Shown: in pieces, positions 30,170 through 37,253 of the stretch
Numbering within the stretch: the stretch's first letter is position 1
How the letters are laid out: each line of letters starts with the position of its first letter
Source: Stenotrophomonas maltophilia
Lineage (GTDB): Bacteria > Pseudomonadota > Gammaproteobacteria > Xanthomonadales > Xanthomonadaceae
NCBI RefSeq assembly: GCF_023518235.1
Contig: NZ_CP090426.1
Span: 1-42,041, forward strand
DNA: 42,041 nucleotides
Direction of reading: 5' to 3'
Position numbers and translations under genes: made by a program
Notes under the pieces: model-generated
Databases searched by the model: none
Seen by the model: the letters and a program-made list of their open reading frames with translations, nothing else
Told to the model about the DNA's origin: nothing

Positions 30170-30255
30170 TCGTTACAGATAGGACCATCCTTTTGATCTA
30201 TAAGGGTTTCGGGGCTGCGCGAGGCATCCCAAAAGTGCAGATTGCGCCCCAATAC

Positions 30256-30268
30256 GATCAATCACTTA
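30256..30268 (+). promoter_or_regulatory. IHF-like site in the attP right arm
   Basis: GATCAATCACTTA matches the IHF consensus WATCAANNNNTTR at every fixed position except the first. It lies between the core and the right arm repeat, where lambda has its H' site. A single 12/13 match is only moderate evidence. Confidence 0.5.
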
Positions 30269-30275
30269 CGCGCGG

Positions 30276-30285
30276 ATAGGGTGCA
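30276..30285 (+). repeat. Fourth arm-type repeat, right side of attP
   Basis: ATAGGGTGCA is identical over ten bases to the third left-arm copy (30058-30067). It is eight bases beyond the IHF-like site. Together with the left-arm cluster it brackets the core. Bases 30170-30255 between core and IHF site show no other feature. Confidence 0.6.
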
Positions 30286-30293
30286 GCCTGCCC

Positions 30294-30638
30294 CTACCCG
30301 ATCCAGCCGAATGGCGGATCCTGGTCGGCCTTGGCCAGCCGGTTCCCCCGGACCTTCTCCTGCCACGCCAGGATCTTGGCCACATCCTCCCGCAGCCTTT
30401 CCTCGTGCCTGGCCACCCACAGCTCGGCCCCTGCCCGGCCCTGCTCGTAGCTGCTGCACCAGCGGAACGGACCGCCGGGGCCATGCCGATGCCGGTCCAG
30501 CGAGGCGATCCAGATCCCGTCGTTCACCCGCTGGGCCATGGCCACCACCCACACGCTGTGGCAGGCAATCACGGTGAGCGGGTCGTTCGGCAGGCTGGCA
30601 GACCTGGTCGTCCAGCGGAAATCGGCGGGGAGCGGCAT
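30294..30638 (-). CDS. Unknown protein at the end of the late operon (114 aa)
   Basis: Last minus-strand gene before attP. The protein (SLPNDPLTVIACHSVWVVAM, NDGIWIASLDRHRHGPGG, HEERLREDVAKILAWQEKV) combines a short beta segment with a C-terminal helix. No family is recognised. ATG 30638 lacks a good ribosome binding site; GTG 30689 is a longer alternative but its GGGAGG is too close. Genes between tail fibres and attP are often late lysogenic-conversion or superinfection genes, so its role is open. Confidence 0.55.
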   Translation of the reverse strand: MPLPADFRWTTRSASLPNDPLTVIACHSVWVVAMAQRVNDGIWIASLDRHRHGPGGPFRWCSSYEQGRAGAELWVARHEERLREDVAKILAWQEKVRGNRLAKADQDPPFGWIG

Positions 30639-30736
30639 GGCCGGGAGGATACGGCCGGCCGTCGCAGATCCTGCGAACGGGCCGGCCACCTCCCTGAATC
30701 GTTTGGGCTACCAATTGTTAGCCCTGCATCGGCAGC

Positions 30737-30752
30737 TTGACGAAATCGTCAA
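30737..30752. other. Perfect-arm palindrome upstream of the last late gene
   Basis: TTGACGA (30737-30743) and TCGTCAA (30746-30752) flank two bases. It does not match the repressor operators or a LexA box. It lies in the 161-base gap (30639-30799), which otherwise holds only the hairpin at 30768. Confidence 0.35.
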
Positions 30753-30767
30753 TTTGCCCGAATCGCG

Positions 30768-30788
30768 GGGCCGAGTCTTGCTCGGCCC
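30768..30788 (-). terminator. Hairpin after the tail genes, possible terminator without T tract
   Basis: GGGCCGAG (30768-30775) pairs with CTCGGCCC (30781-30788) around five bases. It is 12 bases beyond the stop of the lectin-like tail gene. Neither side has a T run, so it may stabilise the mRNA 3' end rather than terminate transcription. Confidence 0.35.
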
Positions 30789-30799
30789 TGCCATCTACC

Positions 30800-31555
30800 T
30801 CACTTCAGCATGATGCCTCGCGGCGCCAAACGGGCGCGACTGTGGGAATACACGCTCATCATCTGGGCGGCAGAATCGGCCAGGTTGGGCTTGATCAGCA
30901 GCTCGCCGACCCGGAGGTCTGCAGGGGTGTAGGTGCTGGAGCTGTTGAGCGGGTTGCCGATGGCGATGTGATTGCTCCCCGAGACCGCCTGAACTGCGGG
31001 CCACACGACCTCGTAAACCACGCTACCGACGCTGGTCAGGGTCTTCGAGACTCCTGCCTCCACTCGCTTCGAAAGGCCCAGGAATATCCAGTCCCCCACC
31101 GCCGTATTGGCTGGCACGCCATGGTTCACCAGTACGGTTCCACTGGAGTTGCGCAGAATCGTACAGACGTTGCCGTTGCCGTCGATCCAGATGCCAGCGC
31201 CCTGGCTAGCGAGGCTGATGTTTCCGACCACAATCACATTCTTTCCAGAGACTGGGGCATAGCGCACGGCCGCGTAGAAGGTCTGGACGGTGGCATCGGC
31301 AACGCTGGAGATCAGTGCGTTCTGGTAGCTCGGCAGGTTGACGTAGTTGGATCCCCATGTATGCGAAACGCCCTGTGCGGTGAGCGTCGCATCACCACCG
31401 TATGGTACAAGGCTCGACCCATCGCCTCCCAGCAGCCAATGCGCGTAGCCAGGCTCGGGTGCTGGCGTGTACGGATACAGCTGGGTTGCTCCATTGATGA
31501 TTGGTGCGCCCGGAGTGTCCTGGCCGAGCGGATAGACGGGGAAGATGTAAGGCAT
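30800..31555 (-). CDS. Lectin/LamG-like tail protein (251 aa)
   Basis: AGGAG lies seven bases before ATG 31555. After a short Pro/Gly N-terminus (PYIFPVYPLGQDTPGAPIIN) the protein has the strand succession of a concanavalin-like LamG fold: TFYAAVRYAP, NVIVVGNISLASQGAGIWID, NVCTILRNSSGTV, DWIFLGLSKRV, then VGELLIKPNLADSAAQM. Such domains at the end of tail operons bind or decorate host surface glycans. It follows the esterase spike by 11 bases, so the two probably act together at the tail tip. Fold call by pattern. Confidence 0.65.
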   Translation of the reverse strand: MPYIFPVYPLGQDTPGAPIINGATQLYPYTPAPEPGYAHWLLGGDGSSLVPYGGDATLTAQGVSHTWGSNYVNLPSYQNALISSVADATVQTFYAAVRYAPVSGKNVIVVGNISLASQGAGIWIDGNGNVCTILRNSSGTVLVNHGVPANTAVGDWIFLGLSKRVEAGVSKTLTSVGSVVYEVVWPAVQAVSGSNHIAIGNPLNSSSTYTPADLRVGELLIKPNLADSAAQMMSVYSHSRARLAPRGIMLK

Positions 31556-31566
31556 GTCAGGCTCCT

Positions 31567-33750
31567 TTACGCCGGAATCACATCGCACTGGAAGTGCGGA
31601 GAGACGTTGTAGAGCGGGTACTCAGTACCCGCGAATGTGAAGGATGAGGGATCGCTATCAACCAGGTTCCCGCCTGCGGACCCCGCATAGTTCACCTGGC
31701 CAGCCGGAAGGTAGTCGAGGCCGTAGCGCAGCTGCACGGCTCCTGTCGGAACAGACACCAACGTGATCACCACTTCATCGCCGGCCTTGCTGATGCCGAC
31801 ACTCTCGATCGCGCAGCCGCCGTTGGCATCGCGGACCAGGAAACCAAAGTCAGTGGTCTGGCGCAGATTGCCATCTGCGAGGAGACGAAGAGGCGCCACG
31901 GGAATTTCCTTCGGCTTGTACCTCAGCACCCTGCCGCTGACCGTTGCGAAGCCAACCCGCATCCACGTTGGGCGCTGCCCATCCAGAAGCTGCTTTACCT
32001 TCTTCGCCGCGTACTCTCCAACCCAGTAGCTACCCAATGCAGTCAGGTGGCCATCCGAGGCGAGCGGCAGGTGGTAGAGCGCAGTGAGGTGGAACGCTCC
32101 CGGCGTCTGCTCGCAGAAAGTGATCTGGTCCATTGTCGCGTGGGGGCGCTCCCGCAGGGTCCGCGCGAAGGTCTGGTAGACACCGATCCATGGAACAAAG
32201 CTGGACCCGGTCGCGGCCTGTACCTTTGCAGAAACCGCCTCGTGCAATTGCTGCAGCTTCGCCAGATAGACGCCCCCAGCCATCGCCGCGTCCGCATTGT
32301 CGCCCTCGCCCTGCATGTAGATCCAGCACGGCAGGCTGTAGGTCAAGCCGGCGCCCAGAGATAGAACGCGCGCCTGGTCAACGGCGTCGCGCAGCACCTG
32401 GAACCACTCGCCGAGGTCCGATGATCCACCCGGCAACAGGTTATTGATGCTGGCACTACCCTTGCCATTGGCCGTGGCCAGCCAGCGCGGGCCGGCGGTC
32501 CGCCAATCCACACCACCCAGCGCGAGGCGTCGCGTCAGGCCGTTCGCCCACGCCGAGCAGGGTGTTTCGCCGTGCTGCGGGCTGGCCACGCCGTCACCTG
32601 TCAGGGTGTTTTCGATCAGGGGCACCAGTGAATCCATGCCCGGCAGCTGGCCAACGCTTCCGGCCTTGGTCGATCTGGGCCCCTGCGCGAAGGTGAGGTT
32701 GAGGAAAGGTTGCCCGGTGCTGGCCGGCGGAATGCTGTTTACGCCGTTGCTCAGCGATTGCCCGTATGTCATCAGGTGCATGACGCCCGTCACTGGCACT
32801 GGCTGAATAGCTACAACAGGCGCCCATCGCAGAGATTGGCTGACAGCGGACTCGCCATTCACCAGAAGCGACTTTGCGTCCACGTCGTACTGTACGTTGG
32901 CCACTACGTCGCCAGCCCCGTTGGTCGTTCCCACCAAGGGAATACGCCTAGATGCTGGTGCCGAGTAGGTATCTGTCCCCATCGTGCCGGCCAGGTTCGC
33001 GTTGATCTGCATTTCCGCTGCTGGACCGTCGAGCAACGGGGATCCATTCAACAGGACCGTCCTCATGTCGACGTCATACATCACGTTCCCGACAACATCG
33101 CCGACAACGTTCGTGGTGCCGGCAATCGGAATTCTGCGCATCAACGGAACGGAGTAGGAATCGGAAAGGTACTGCTGGGTCTGGATGAGGTCTGCCTGGT
33201 CTGCCTTCTGAGTCAGCATGTCGGCGCGGAGAAACTCCCAGGCGGATCCAGTCCAGCGGTATTGACCAGCGCCGGTACCGTTCAACGCGAAACCACCCTG
33301 CCCGATGTACGAGCCAGATACGGCCTGCAAATCGGCCAGGGTGTTTGCATAGATCGCCTGCGTCTGCTGCCCATCGACAAGCCCGTCGATCTGCGTCTGC
33401 AGCTGCGTCTGCGACGCGGCAATTTCAGCCTGCAGCTGCTCAGTCGCCGAATTCAGCTGGATGGGTTGCACAGCGGAATCTGCCCTGATCCCCTGCGCAG
33501 CATTGGCGAAGGCCTCCTTGGCTTCGTATGCGGCGCTCTGGATACCGTCGGTGATGCCAACGACAATCCGCACCTTGTAGTCCAAGGACTCAGGATCGAC
33601 CGATCCATCGACCCCCACCTTGCGCTGAATGGCCTCCAGCGCATCGTTTGCATCACCGTGCTGCTGCGAGTGCGTACGCGCCTGCGCCTGGCTGCTGTCC
33701 GGTCGCGGGTTGTCGAAGGCGTCGATGTCTTCGGGGAAGCGAGTCGCCAT
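31567..33750 (-). CDS. Tail spike with SGNH-type esterase domain (727 aa)
   Basis: The N-terminal 200 residues are a virion-anchoring region with coiled-coil (ATEQLQAEIAASQTQLQTQI). Two tandem repeats follow (about 198-240 and 261-304, each RRIP...GTTN..GDVV.NV.YDVD). The central domain is SGNH/sialate-O-acetylesterase-like: Ser332 in TYGQSLSNG, block III MQGEGDN (479-485), and Asp566/His568 in SDGHLTALG. The enzyme would deacetylate O-acetylated LPS or capsule during adsorption. The C-terminal 130 residues are beta-rich. AGGAG precedes ATG 33750. Confidence 0.82.
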   Translation of the reverse strand: MATRFPEDIDAFDNPRPDSSQAQARTHSQQHGDANDALEAIQRKVGVDGSVDPESLDYKVRIVVGITDGIQSAAYEAKEAFANAAQGIRADSAVQPIQLNSATEQLQAEIAASQTQLQTQIDGLVDGQQTQAIYANTLADLQAVSGSYIGQGGFALNGTGAGQYRWTGSAWEFLRADMLTQKADQADLIQTQQYLSDSYSVPLMRRIPIAGTTNVVGDVVGNVMYDVDMRTVLLNGSPLLDGPAAEMQINANLAGTMGTDTYSAPASRRIPLVGTTNGAGDVVANVQYDVDAKSLLVNGESAVSQSLRWAPVVAIQPVPVTGVMHLMTYGQSLSNGVNSIPPASTGQPFLNLTFAQGPRSTKAGSVGQLPGMDSLVPLIENTLTGDGVASPQHGETPCSAWANGLTRRLALGGVDWRTAGPRWLATANGKGSASINNLLPGGSSDLGEWFQVLRDAVDQARVLSLGAGLTYSLPCWIYMQGEGDNADAAMAGGVYLAKLQQLHEAVSAKVQAATGSSFVPWIGVYQTFARTLRERPHATMDQITFCEQTPGAFHLTALYHLPLASDGHLTALGSYWVGEYAAKKVKQLLDGQRPTWMRVGFATVSGRVLRYKPKEIPVAPLRLLADGNLRQTTDFGFLVRDANGGCAIESVGISKAGDEVVITLVSVPTGAVQLRYGLDYLPAGQVNYAGSAGGNLVDSDPSSFTFAGTEYPLYNVSPHFQCDVIPA

Positions 33751-33759
33751 GGGGCTCTC

Positions 33760-34500
33760 CTATCGGTCGAACTCGTAGCCGACCAGGTTGATGGAAACGG
33801 AACCGGTCAGGAGCGCGATGATCCCGCCGAGAATGTTGGTAGCGCTCAGCAGCACGGTGAACTGCCGATTGGCGTCCAGGGTCACGTCCAGCACCGGGCA
33901 GCTGCCGGCAATGGCCGCGTACTGGTAATTGGAAGGCGAGGGCGCGCCGACGTCCGACCGCGAGGTGTAGAGCGTGAAACTCGATGGATTCAGCACCTGC
34001 ACGATCGCGCGAGTGGCAGTAGACGGCAGAACCGAGGACAGATCGATGGTCTGCGGAGTGGTCGACACCAGGCCAGACAAGAGGGTCACCGGGACCGATC
34101 CGGCCGCGCTGGCGGCATCCAGCATCACGCGGTTGCCCATCTCGGCCGGCCGGGTGTGGCGGCCAGGCCGCAGCACGCCGCTGGCATTGGTGCGGCCGGA
34201 GATCAGGTAGCGGCGCGTCGGGTCGCCGGTCTTGTAGCGGGCCGTGCCCAGGTACGGTGCCGCCGGCGCCACGGTGCTGGCTTCCAGCGCGCCCACGCCG
34301 CCGCCGCTGTCGTAGCCATACAGGTGGAAAAACGTGTTGGGCTGGCCGGTGGGGATGTCCACCGAGGCCGTGCCGTCGAACAGCATGCGGATGGGACCCG
34401 GCAGATAGCACATGCCAGGCGACACGCTCACCGTGCGGCCGTTGAGGCCCACCGAGGCCTGCAACCCGCGGATGATCGAAATGGATGGATCGAGGGCCAT
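33760..34500 (-). CDS. Tail protein of unknown type (246 aa)
   Basis: TGATG overlap with the tail fibre gene fixes ATG 34500. The N-terminus (ISIIRGLQASVGLNGRTVSV) resembles attachment segments of fibre proteins, and the body is strand-rich and Thr/Ser/Gly-rich (SVDIPTGQPNTFFHLYGYD, AIVQVLNPSSFTLYTSR). It sits between the fibre and the esterase spike, so it may be a baseplate-like connector or fibre accessory. No catalytic motif is seen. Confidence 0.7.
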   Translation of the reverse strand: MALDPSISIIRGLQASVGLNGRTVSVSPGMCYLPGPIRMLFDGTASVDIPTGQPNTFFHLYGYDSGGGVGALEASTVAPAAPYLGTARYKTGDPTRRYLISGRTNASGVLRPGRHTRPAEMGNRVMLDAASAAGSVPVTLLSGLVSTTPQTIDLSSVLPSTATRAIVQVLNPSSFTLYTSRSDVGAPSPSNYQYAAIAGSCPVLDVTLDANRQFTVLLSATNILGGIIALLTGSVSINLVGYEFDR

Positions 34501-35495
34501 CAGTTTGCGATGCTCCGGTCGGAGAAGCGGCGCCACTTCGTGCCGGTGGCCACAGTAGCGTCGTACCAGCACAGCTCACGGCCGCCGCTCAGGTCGGTGA
34601 TGCCCACCACCTGGAAGTCCTGCACGCCAGTCAGCGCGTTGGCAGCGGCCAATGTCATGGCGGGAGCGGCCGCAGGTGCTGCGCCAAGGTCGGCCAACGT
34701 CAGCACCACCGTGCCCGTCTTGCCGTTTACCGACTGCACCGGTGCTGCGGGCATCAGCAGCTGGGTCCAGTCAGCCATCGTGCCGCTGGTACCGCCGTTC
34801 TGGATGTAGGTGCGGTTCTGGTCCGTGCGGACGGCTACGTCGCCCTCCTCCACCACCAGCGCCAGCTGCGCGGCCTCACTGTTCACCACATAGGTGGCCG
34901 TGATCGCAAGCGCCGGCAGGTACTGCGTCGGGATCTTGCTGGCGGCGTCCAGCGGCGTAATACCGTTGGGCTGGCCCTTCTGCGCAGCGATGCGCGCATC
35001 GGCCCGTGCATCAGCACGCGCGGCGGTGAAGTACAGATTGCTCCCGCCCTCGGCCAAGTCGTCGGTTGTCGCTGCCGCGGTGGCGATGACGCGGCCGTAC
35101 ACGTCGCGGGTGATCTTCAACAGCGCCTGGCCGTCTTCGGTGTTCCCAACTTCTTCCAGCCGCACCACAGTGTCGCCATCGCGGCCATTACCGTTGACGA
35201 CGGTGATGCCGCCGCCGGCACGGAAGGTCCGCATGCGCCAGTCGGCAGGGCCGACCAGAACCGGGTAGCCAATACCCGACAGCTGGGCCAAGGCGTTGAT
35301 GTTGCGCGGGATGCCGGACAGGCTGTCCCAGGGCGTGCTGCTGCTCCCGCCGCCACCGAGCCCCAGCGACGCCGGATCGATCAGCGTCTCCCCATCTGGT
35401 CCGTACAGGTTGACGCCCACGATGGCGCCCTTGGTGGCATCAGCATTGATGTTCACCACACGGCCGAGGTTGTCCTGGAGCTTGACCTTGCTCAC
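34500..35495 (-). CDS. Tail fibre protein (331 aa)
   Basis: Features typical of phage fibres: a Gly/Ser linker (LGLGGGGSSS), the LYFTAARADARADARIAAQ segment, SKIPTQYLPALAITATYVV with DQNRTYIQNGG, and a VQSVNGKTGTVVLTLADLGA repeat, a fibre building block in many tailed phages. The N-terminus (KVKLQDNLGRVVNINADATK) probably attaches to the tail. GTG 35495 overlaps the Rz1-like stop. Host range is expected to depend on this gene with the spike and lectin-like protein. Confidence 0.82.
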   Translation of the reverse strand: MSKVKLQDNLGRVVNINADATKGAIVGVNLYGPDGETLIDPASLGLGGGGSSSTPWDSLSGIPRNINALAQLSGIGYPVLVGPADWRMRTFRAGGGITVVNGNGRDGDTVVRLEEVGNTEDGQALLKITRDVYGRVIATAAATTDDLAEGGSNLYFTAARADARADARIAAQKGQPNGITPLDAASKIPTQYLPALAITATYVVNSEAAQLALVVEEGDVAVRTDQNRTYIQNGGTSGTMADWTQLLMPAAPVQSVNGKTGTVVLTLADLGAAPAAAPAMTLAAANALTGVQDFQVVGITDLSGGRELCWYDATVATGTKWRRFSDRSIAN

Positions 35496-35767
35496 GGCTG
35501 GGTCTTCCCCTCACCCAGGCTGCGGATCTCGCCCATGCGGTTGTCGCAGTCCTGCAGCACGATCAGGTTGGCGTTGTAGGCGGCCACCACCGCCTCAACC
35601 GTGCGGGACCTGGCGCGCTTGGCCGGGCACGGTTTGGTCAGGCGGGCGTCGACGGGCACCAGCTTCTCGACGGGGACGTGAACCACCTCGGGTAGCTTCG
35701 GCCGCTCCGGTTTGTGGGTGCAGCCGGCCAGCACCAGCAGCATCAAAGCAGCGGGATGGAATCGCAC
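35492..35767 (-). CDS. Rz1-like outer-membrane spanin lipoprotein (91 aa)
   Basis: GTG 35767 begins a lipoprotein signal peptide with lipobox LAGC (Cys16), preceded by LMLLV. The mature part starts with a Pro/Lys-rich stretch (KPERPKLPEVVHVPVEKL) and has two further Cys. The gene starts inside the last 25 bases of the Rz-like gene in a different frame, the typical Rz/Rz1 arrangement. It would fuse inner and outer membranes with the i-spanin in the last step of lysis. GGAG lies nine bases upstream. Confidence 0.78.
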   Translation of the reverse strand: MRFHPAALMLLVLAGCTHKPERPKLPEVVHVPVEKLVPVDARLTKPCPAKRARSRTVEAVVAAYNANLIVLQDCDNRMGEIRSLGEGKTQP

Positions 35768-36177
35768 AGGGTCTGCTCCAGTTGTGCCCGGCACGCGGGC
35801 TGGGTCTTGGCGGCCTCCAGGGCCTTCTCCGCGGCAGTGGCGCGTCGCTGACCCTCAGCCGCTGCCTTTTCGGCACGGCGGGCCGCAGCATCGGAGGCCT
35901 TTCGGGCTGCCTCGGCCGCATCGATCGACGCCTGGGTCTGCCTGTTCACTTCCTGCAGCAGCTGGCCGGCGGCGGTGGCCGCGCGAAGATTCTCGTCGGA
36001 AGCGGCCTGGGCCTTGTCGCGCTGCTTCTCGGCAGCGGCGATCAGAGCCTGGTCCTTCTTGATCCGGTAATCCGACCCGAGCCGGGCGCCCATCAGAATC
36101 AAGGCTGCTGCCACTGCCGCCCATAGGGCCGCAGTGATCAGCTTCGCGTAGGGTTGCAGCGGGTCAGGGATCAGCAC
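35743..36177 (-). CDS. Rz-like inner-membrane spanin (144 aa)
   Basis: GTG 36177, with AGGA nine bases upstream, gives one N-terminal transmembrane helix (LITAALWAAVAAALILMGARL at about 13-33) followed by a long periplasmic coiled coil (KDQALIAAAEKQRDKAQAAS through EKALEAAK) and a Cys-containing end. This is the i-spanin topology. It pairs with the lipoprotein encoded by the overlapping downstream gene. A longer frame upstream overlaps the 48-residue gene and is less likely. Confidence 0.78.
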   Translation of the reverse strand: MLIPDPLQPYAKLITAALWAAVAAALILMGARLGSDYRIKKDQALIAAAEKQRDKAQAASDENLRAATAAGQLLQEVNRQTQASIDAAEAARKASDAAARRAEKAAAEGQRRATAAEKALEAAKTQPACRAQLEQTLCDSIPLL

Positions 36178-36317
36178 GGCCGCTGTCCTGCTGGCCGCTG
36201 TGCATATGCCATCAGCGGGGCTCCAGGCTTCACGCACAGCACCGCCATGGGATCGCTCTTGATGTCGCGGGGATCACGCGGCATCCCGGTGTAGGGGTTG
36301 TGGGTGATGGGCTTCAT
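36171..36317 (-). CDS. Small protein in the lysis cassette (48 aa)
   Basis: ATG 36317 forms an ATGA overlap with the Acb2-like gene and the stop overlaps the Rz-like start by seven bases. The peptide (KPITHNPYTGMPRDPRDIKSD, then MAVLCVKPGAPLMAY) is Pro-rich and largely unstructured. Translation is supported only by the tight fit between neighbours. Confidence 0.5.
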   Translation of the reverse strand: MKPITHNPYTGMPRDPRDIKSDPMAVLCVKPGAPLMAYAQRPAGQRPC

Positions 36318-36703
36318 GCCGCTGGACCTGCTTCAGCGACCTCGTACTCAGCACGGGCGCGATTGACACGGGACAGCAGCGCGTTCCAGTAGCCGACCAT
36401 GCACTTGCCCTGCGCATCCAGATCGGCGCGCTCGTCTTCCGACAGGCTGGAGTAGATGTCGGTGCCCTGGAACTTGCCGAGCTTGCTGATCTTGTCGTTC
36501 AGCTGCTCCAGTTCGCCGACCATGCGCTGCACATGCGGCGGCAGATGACCGACGTGGCCGATCGGCAGGTAGGCCGCTTCGAACACATCCTTGGGCGACC
36601 AGCTGATGTAGCCGTCGGCGTACTTCACCGAGTATCCGTCCGCGCCGTCCTTCTGTGCGGGCCATGCCTCGATGATCTTCGAACCGATGTAGTGCTGGGT
36701 CAT
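36314..36703 (-). CDS. acb2: Acb2-like protein, candidate anti-CBASS cyclic-nucleotide sponge (129 aa)
   Basis: Residues 56-118 (PHVQRMVGELEQLNDKISKL, GKF, SSLSEDERADLDAQGKCMVGYW, LLSRVNRA) have the helix-loop-helix pattern of the phage family that includes Acb2 and T4 Vs.4 (also named crAss001_48-related), which bind cyclic di- and trinucleotides and block CBASS. Residues 1-55 (HYIGSKIIEAWPAQKDG, GYSVKYADGYISWSPKDVF) are an extra domain seen in longer phage members. AAGGAGG precedes ATG 36703. It is embedded in the lysis cassette between holin and spanin genes. Family call by motif memory; activity is inferred. Confidence 0.72.
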   Translation of the reverse strand: MTQHYIGSKIIEAWPAQKDGADGYSVKYADGYISWSPKDVFEAAYLPIGHVGHLPPHVQRMVGELEQLNDKISKLGKFQGTDIYSSLSEDERADLDAQGKCMVGYWNALLSRVNRARAEYEVAEAGPAA

Positions 36704-36939
36704 ACGCCCTCCTTTGGGCTCTTGGGTTTCTGCTTGAAGCTGGTGGCCACGGGAACCAGGAAGGCGCCGCCGACGGCCAGGCCGCCCAGCACGATCAGGC
36801 CCCACTCGGGGAACAGGTTCTGCGCCCGCTCCGGCATCAGCGCGTAGGCGCCGAGCGCAGCGGCTGCGGCGGCAGCAAGGGTGGCCAGCCAGGTGCTGGC
36901 CCGGCCGGCGACGCCCTGCCAGTTGAATCGGTCCTTCAC
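36700..36939 (-). CDS. Two-helix membrane protein, holin candidate (79 aa)
   Basis: Two hydrophobic helices (TWLATLAAAAAAALGAYAL at about 16-34 and WGLIVLGGLAVGGAFLVPVA at about 46-65) and a basic C-terminus (KQKPKSPKEG) match class II holins. It lies between endolysin-proximal membrane gene and the spanins, in a cassette whose other parts are clear, so a holin role is likely. GTG 36939 overlaps the upstream stop (GTGA). Confidence 0.7.
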   Translation of the reverse strand: MKDRFNWQGVAGRASTWLATLAAAAAAALGAYALMPERAQNLFPEWGLIVLGGLAVGGAFLVPVATSFKQKPKSPKEGV

Positions 36940-37253
36940 TTCAGCCCCCTGAGCTGTTTCAGCTCCTTGATGTCAGCCTTGTTCTGCTCGACCTGCACGG
37001 CCTGCTTGGCCAGCTCGAGCTTCAGCGCCGGCACGTCGGCCAGCTGCGTGTTGAAGGTCTGCAGCTGCTGCTGCACGGTGGCCATCTGCTGGTTCGTGAC
37101 CTGCTGCTGGGTCAGCACCGCCTGCATGGAACTGATCAGCCAGTACCCGCCAGCAACGATGAATCCGGCGAAAGCGGTCACGAACCACTTTTCCACCGGG
37201 CCGAGGGAAACGCGGGTGCGGCCGTCCTGGCTCGGCTGGGCTTCCATGCTCAT
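36936..37253 (-). CDS. Membrane-anchored coiled-coil protein of the lysis cassette (105 aa)
   Basis: One transmembrane helix (KWFVTAFAGFIVAGGYWLIS, about 22-41) is followed by a long Gln-rich coiled coil (TQQQVTNQQMATVQQQLQTF to KADIKELKQLRGL). The topology recalls haemolysin XhlA-like or antiholin-type accessory proteins placed next to endolysins. It follows the endolysin gene in an ATGA overlap and precedes the holin candidate, so a holin or antiholin partner is plausible. Confidence 0.65.
   Translation of the reverse strand: MSMEAQPSQDGRTRVSLGPVEKWFVTAFAGFIVAGGYWLISSMQAVLTQQQVTNQQMATVQQQLQTFNTQLADVPALKLELAKQAVQVEQNKADIKELKQLRGLK

Noticed and set aside
30639..30689. N-terminal extension of the 30294 gene from GTG 30689
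   Set aside because: The GGGAGG is directly next to the GTG, too close for ribosome binding, and the added residues are low complexity.
32710..34809. A 699-codon open frame on the plus strand
   Set aside because: Antisense to the esterase spike and tail genes, with shadow-type composition and no start context.
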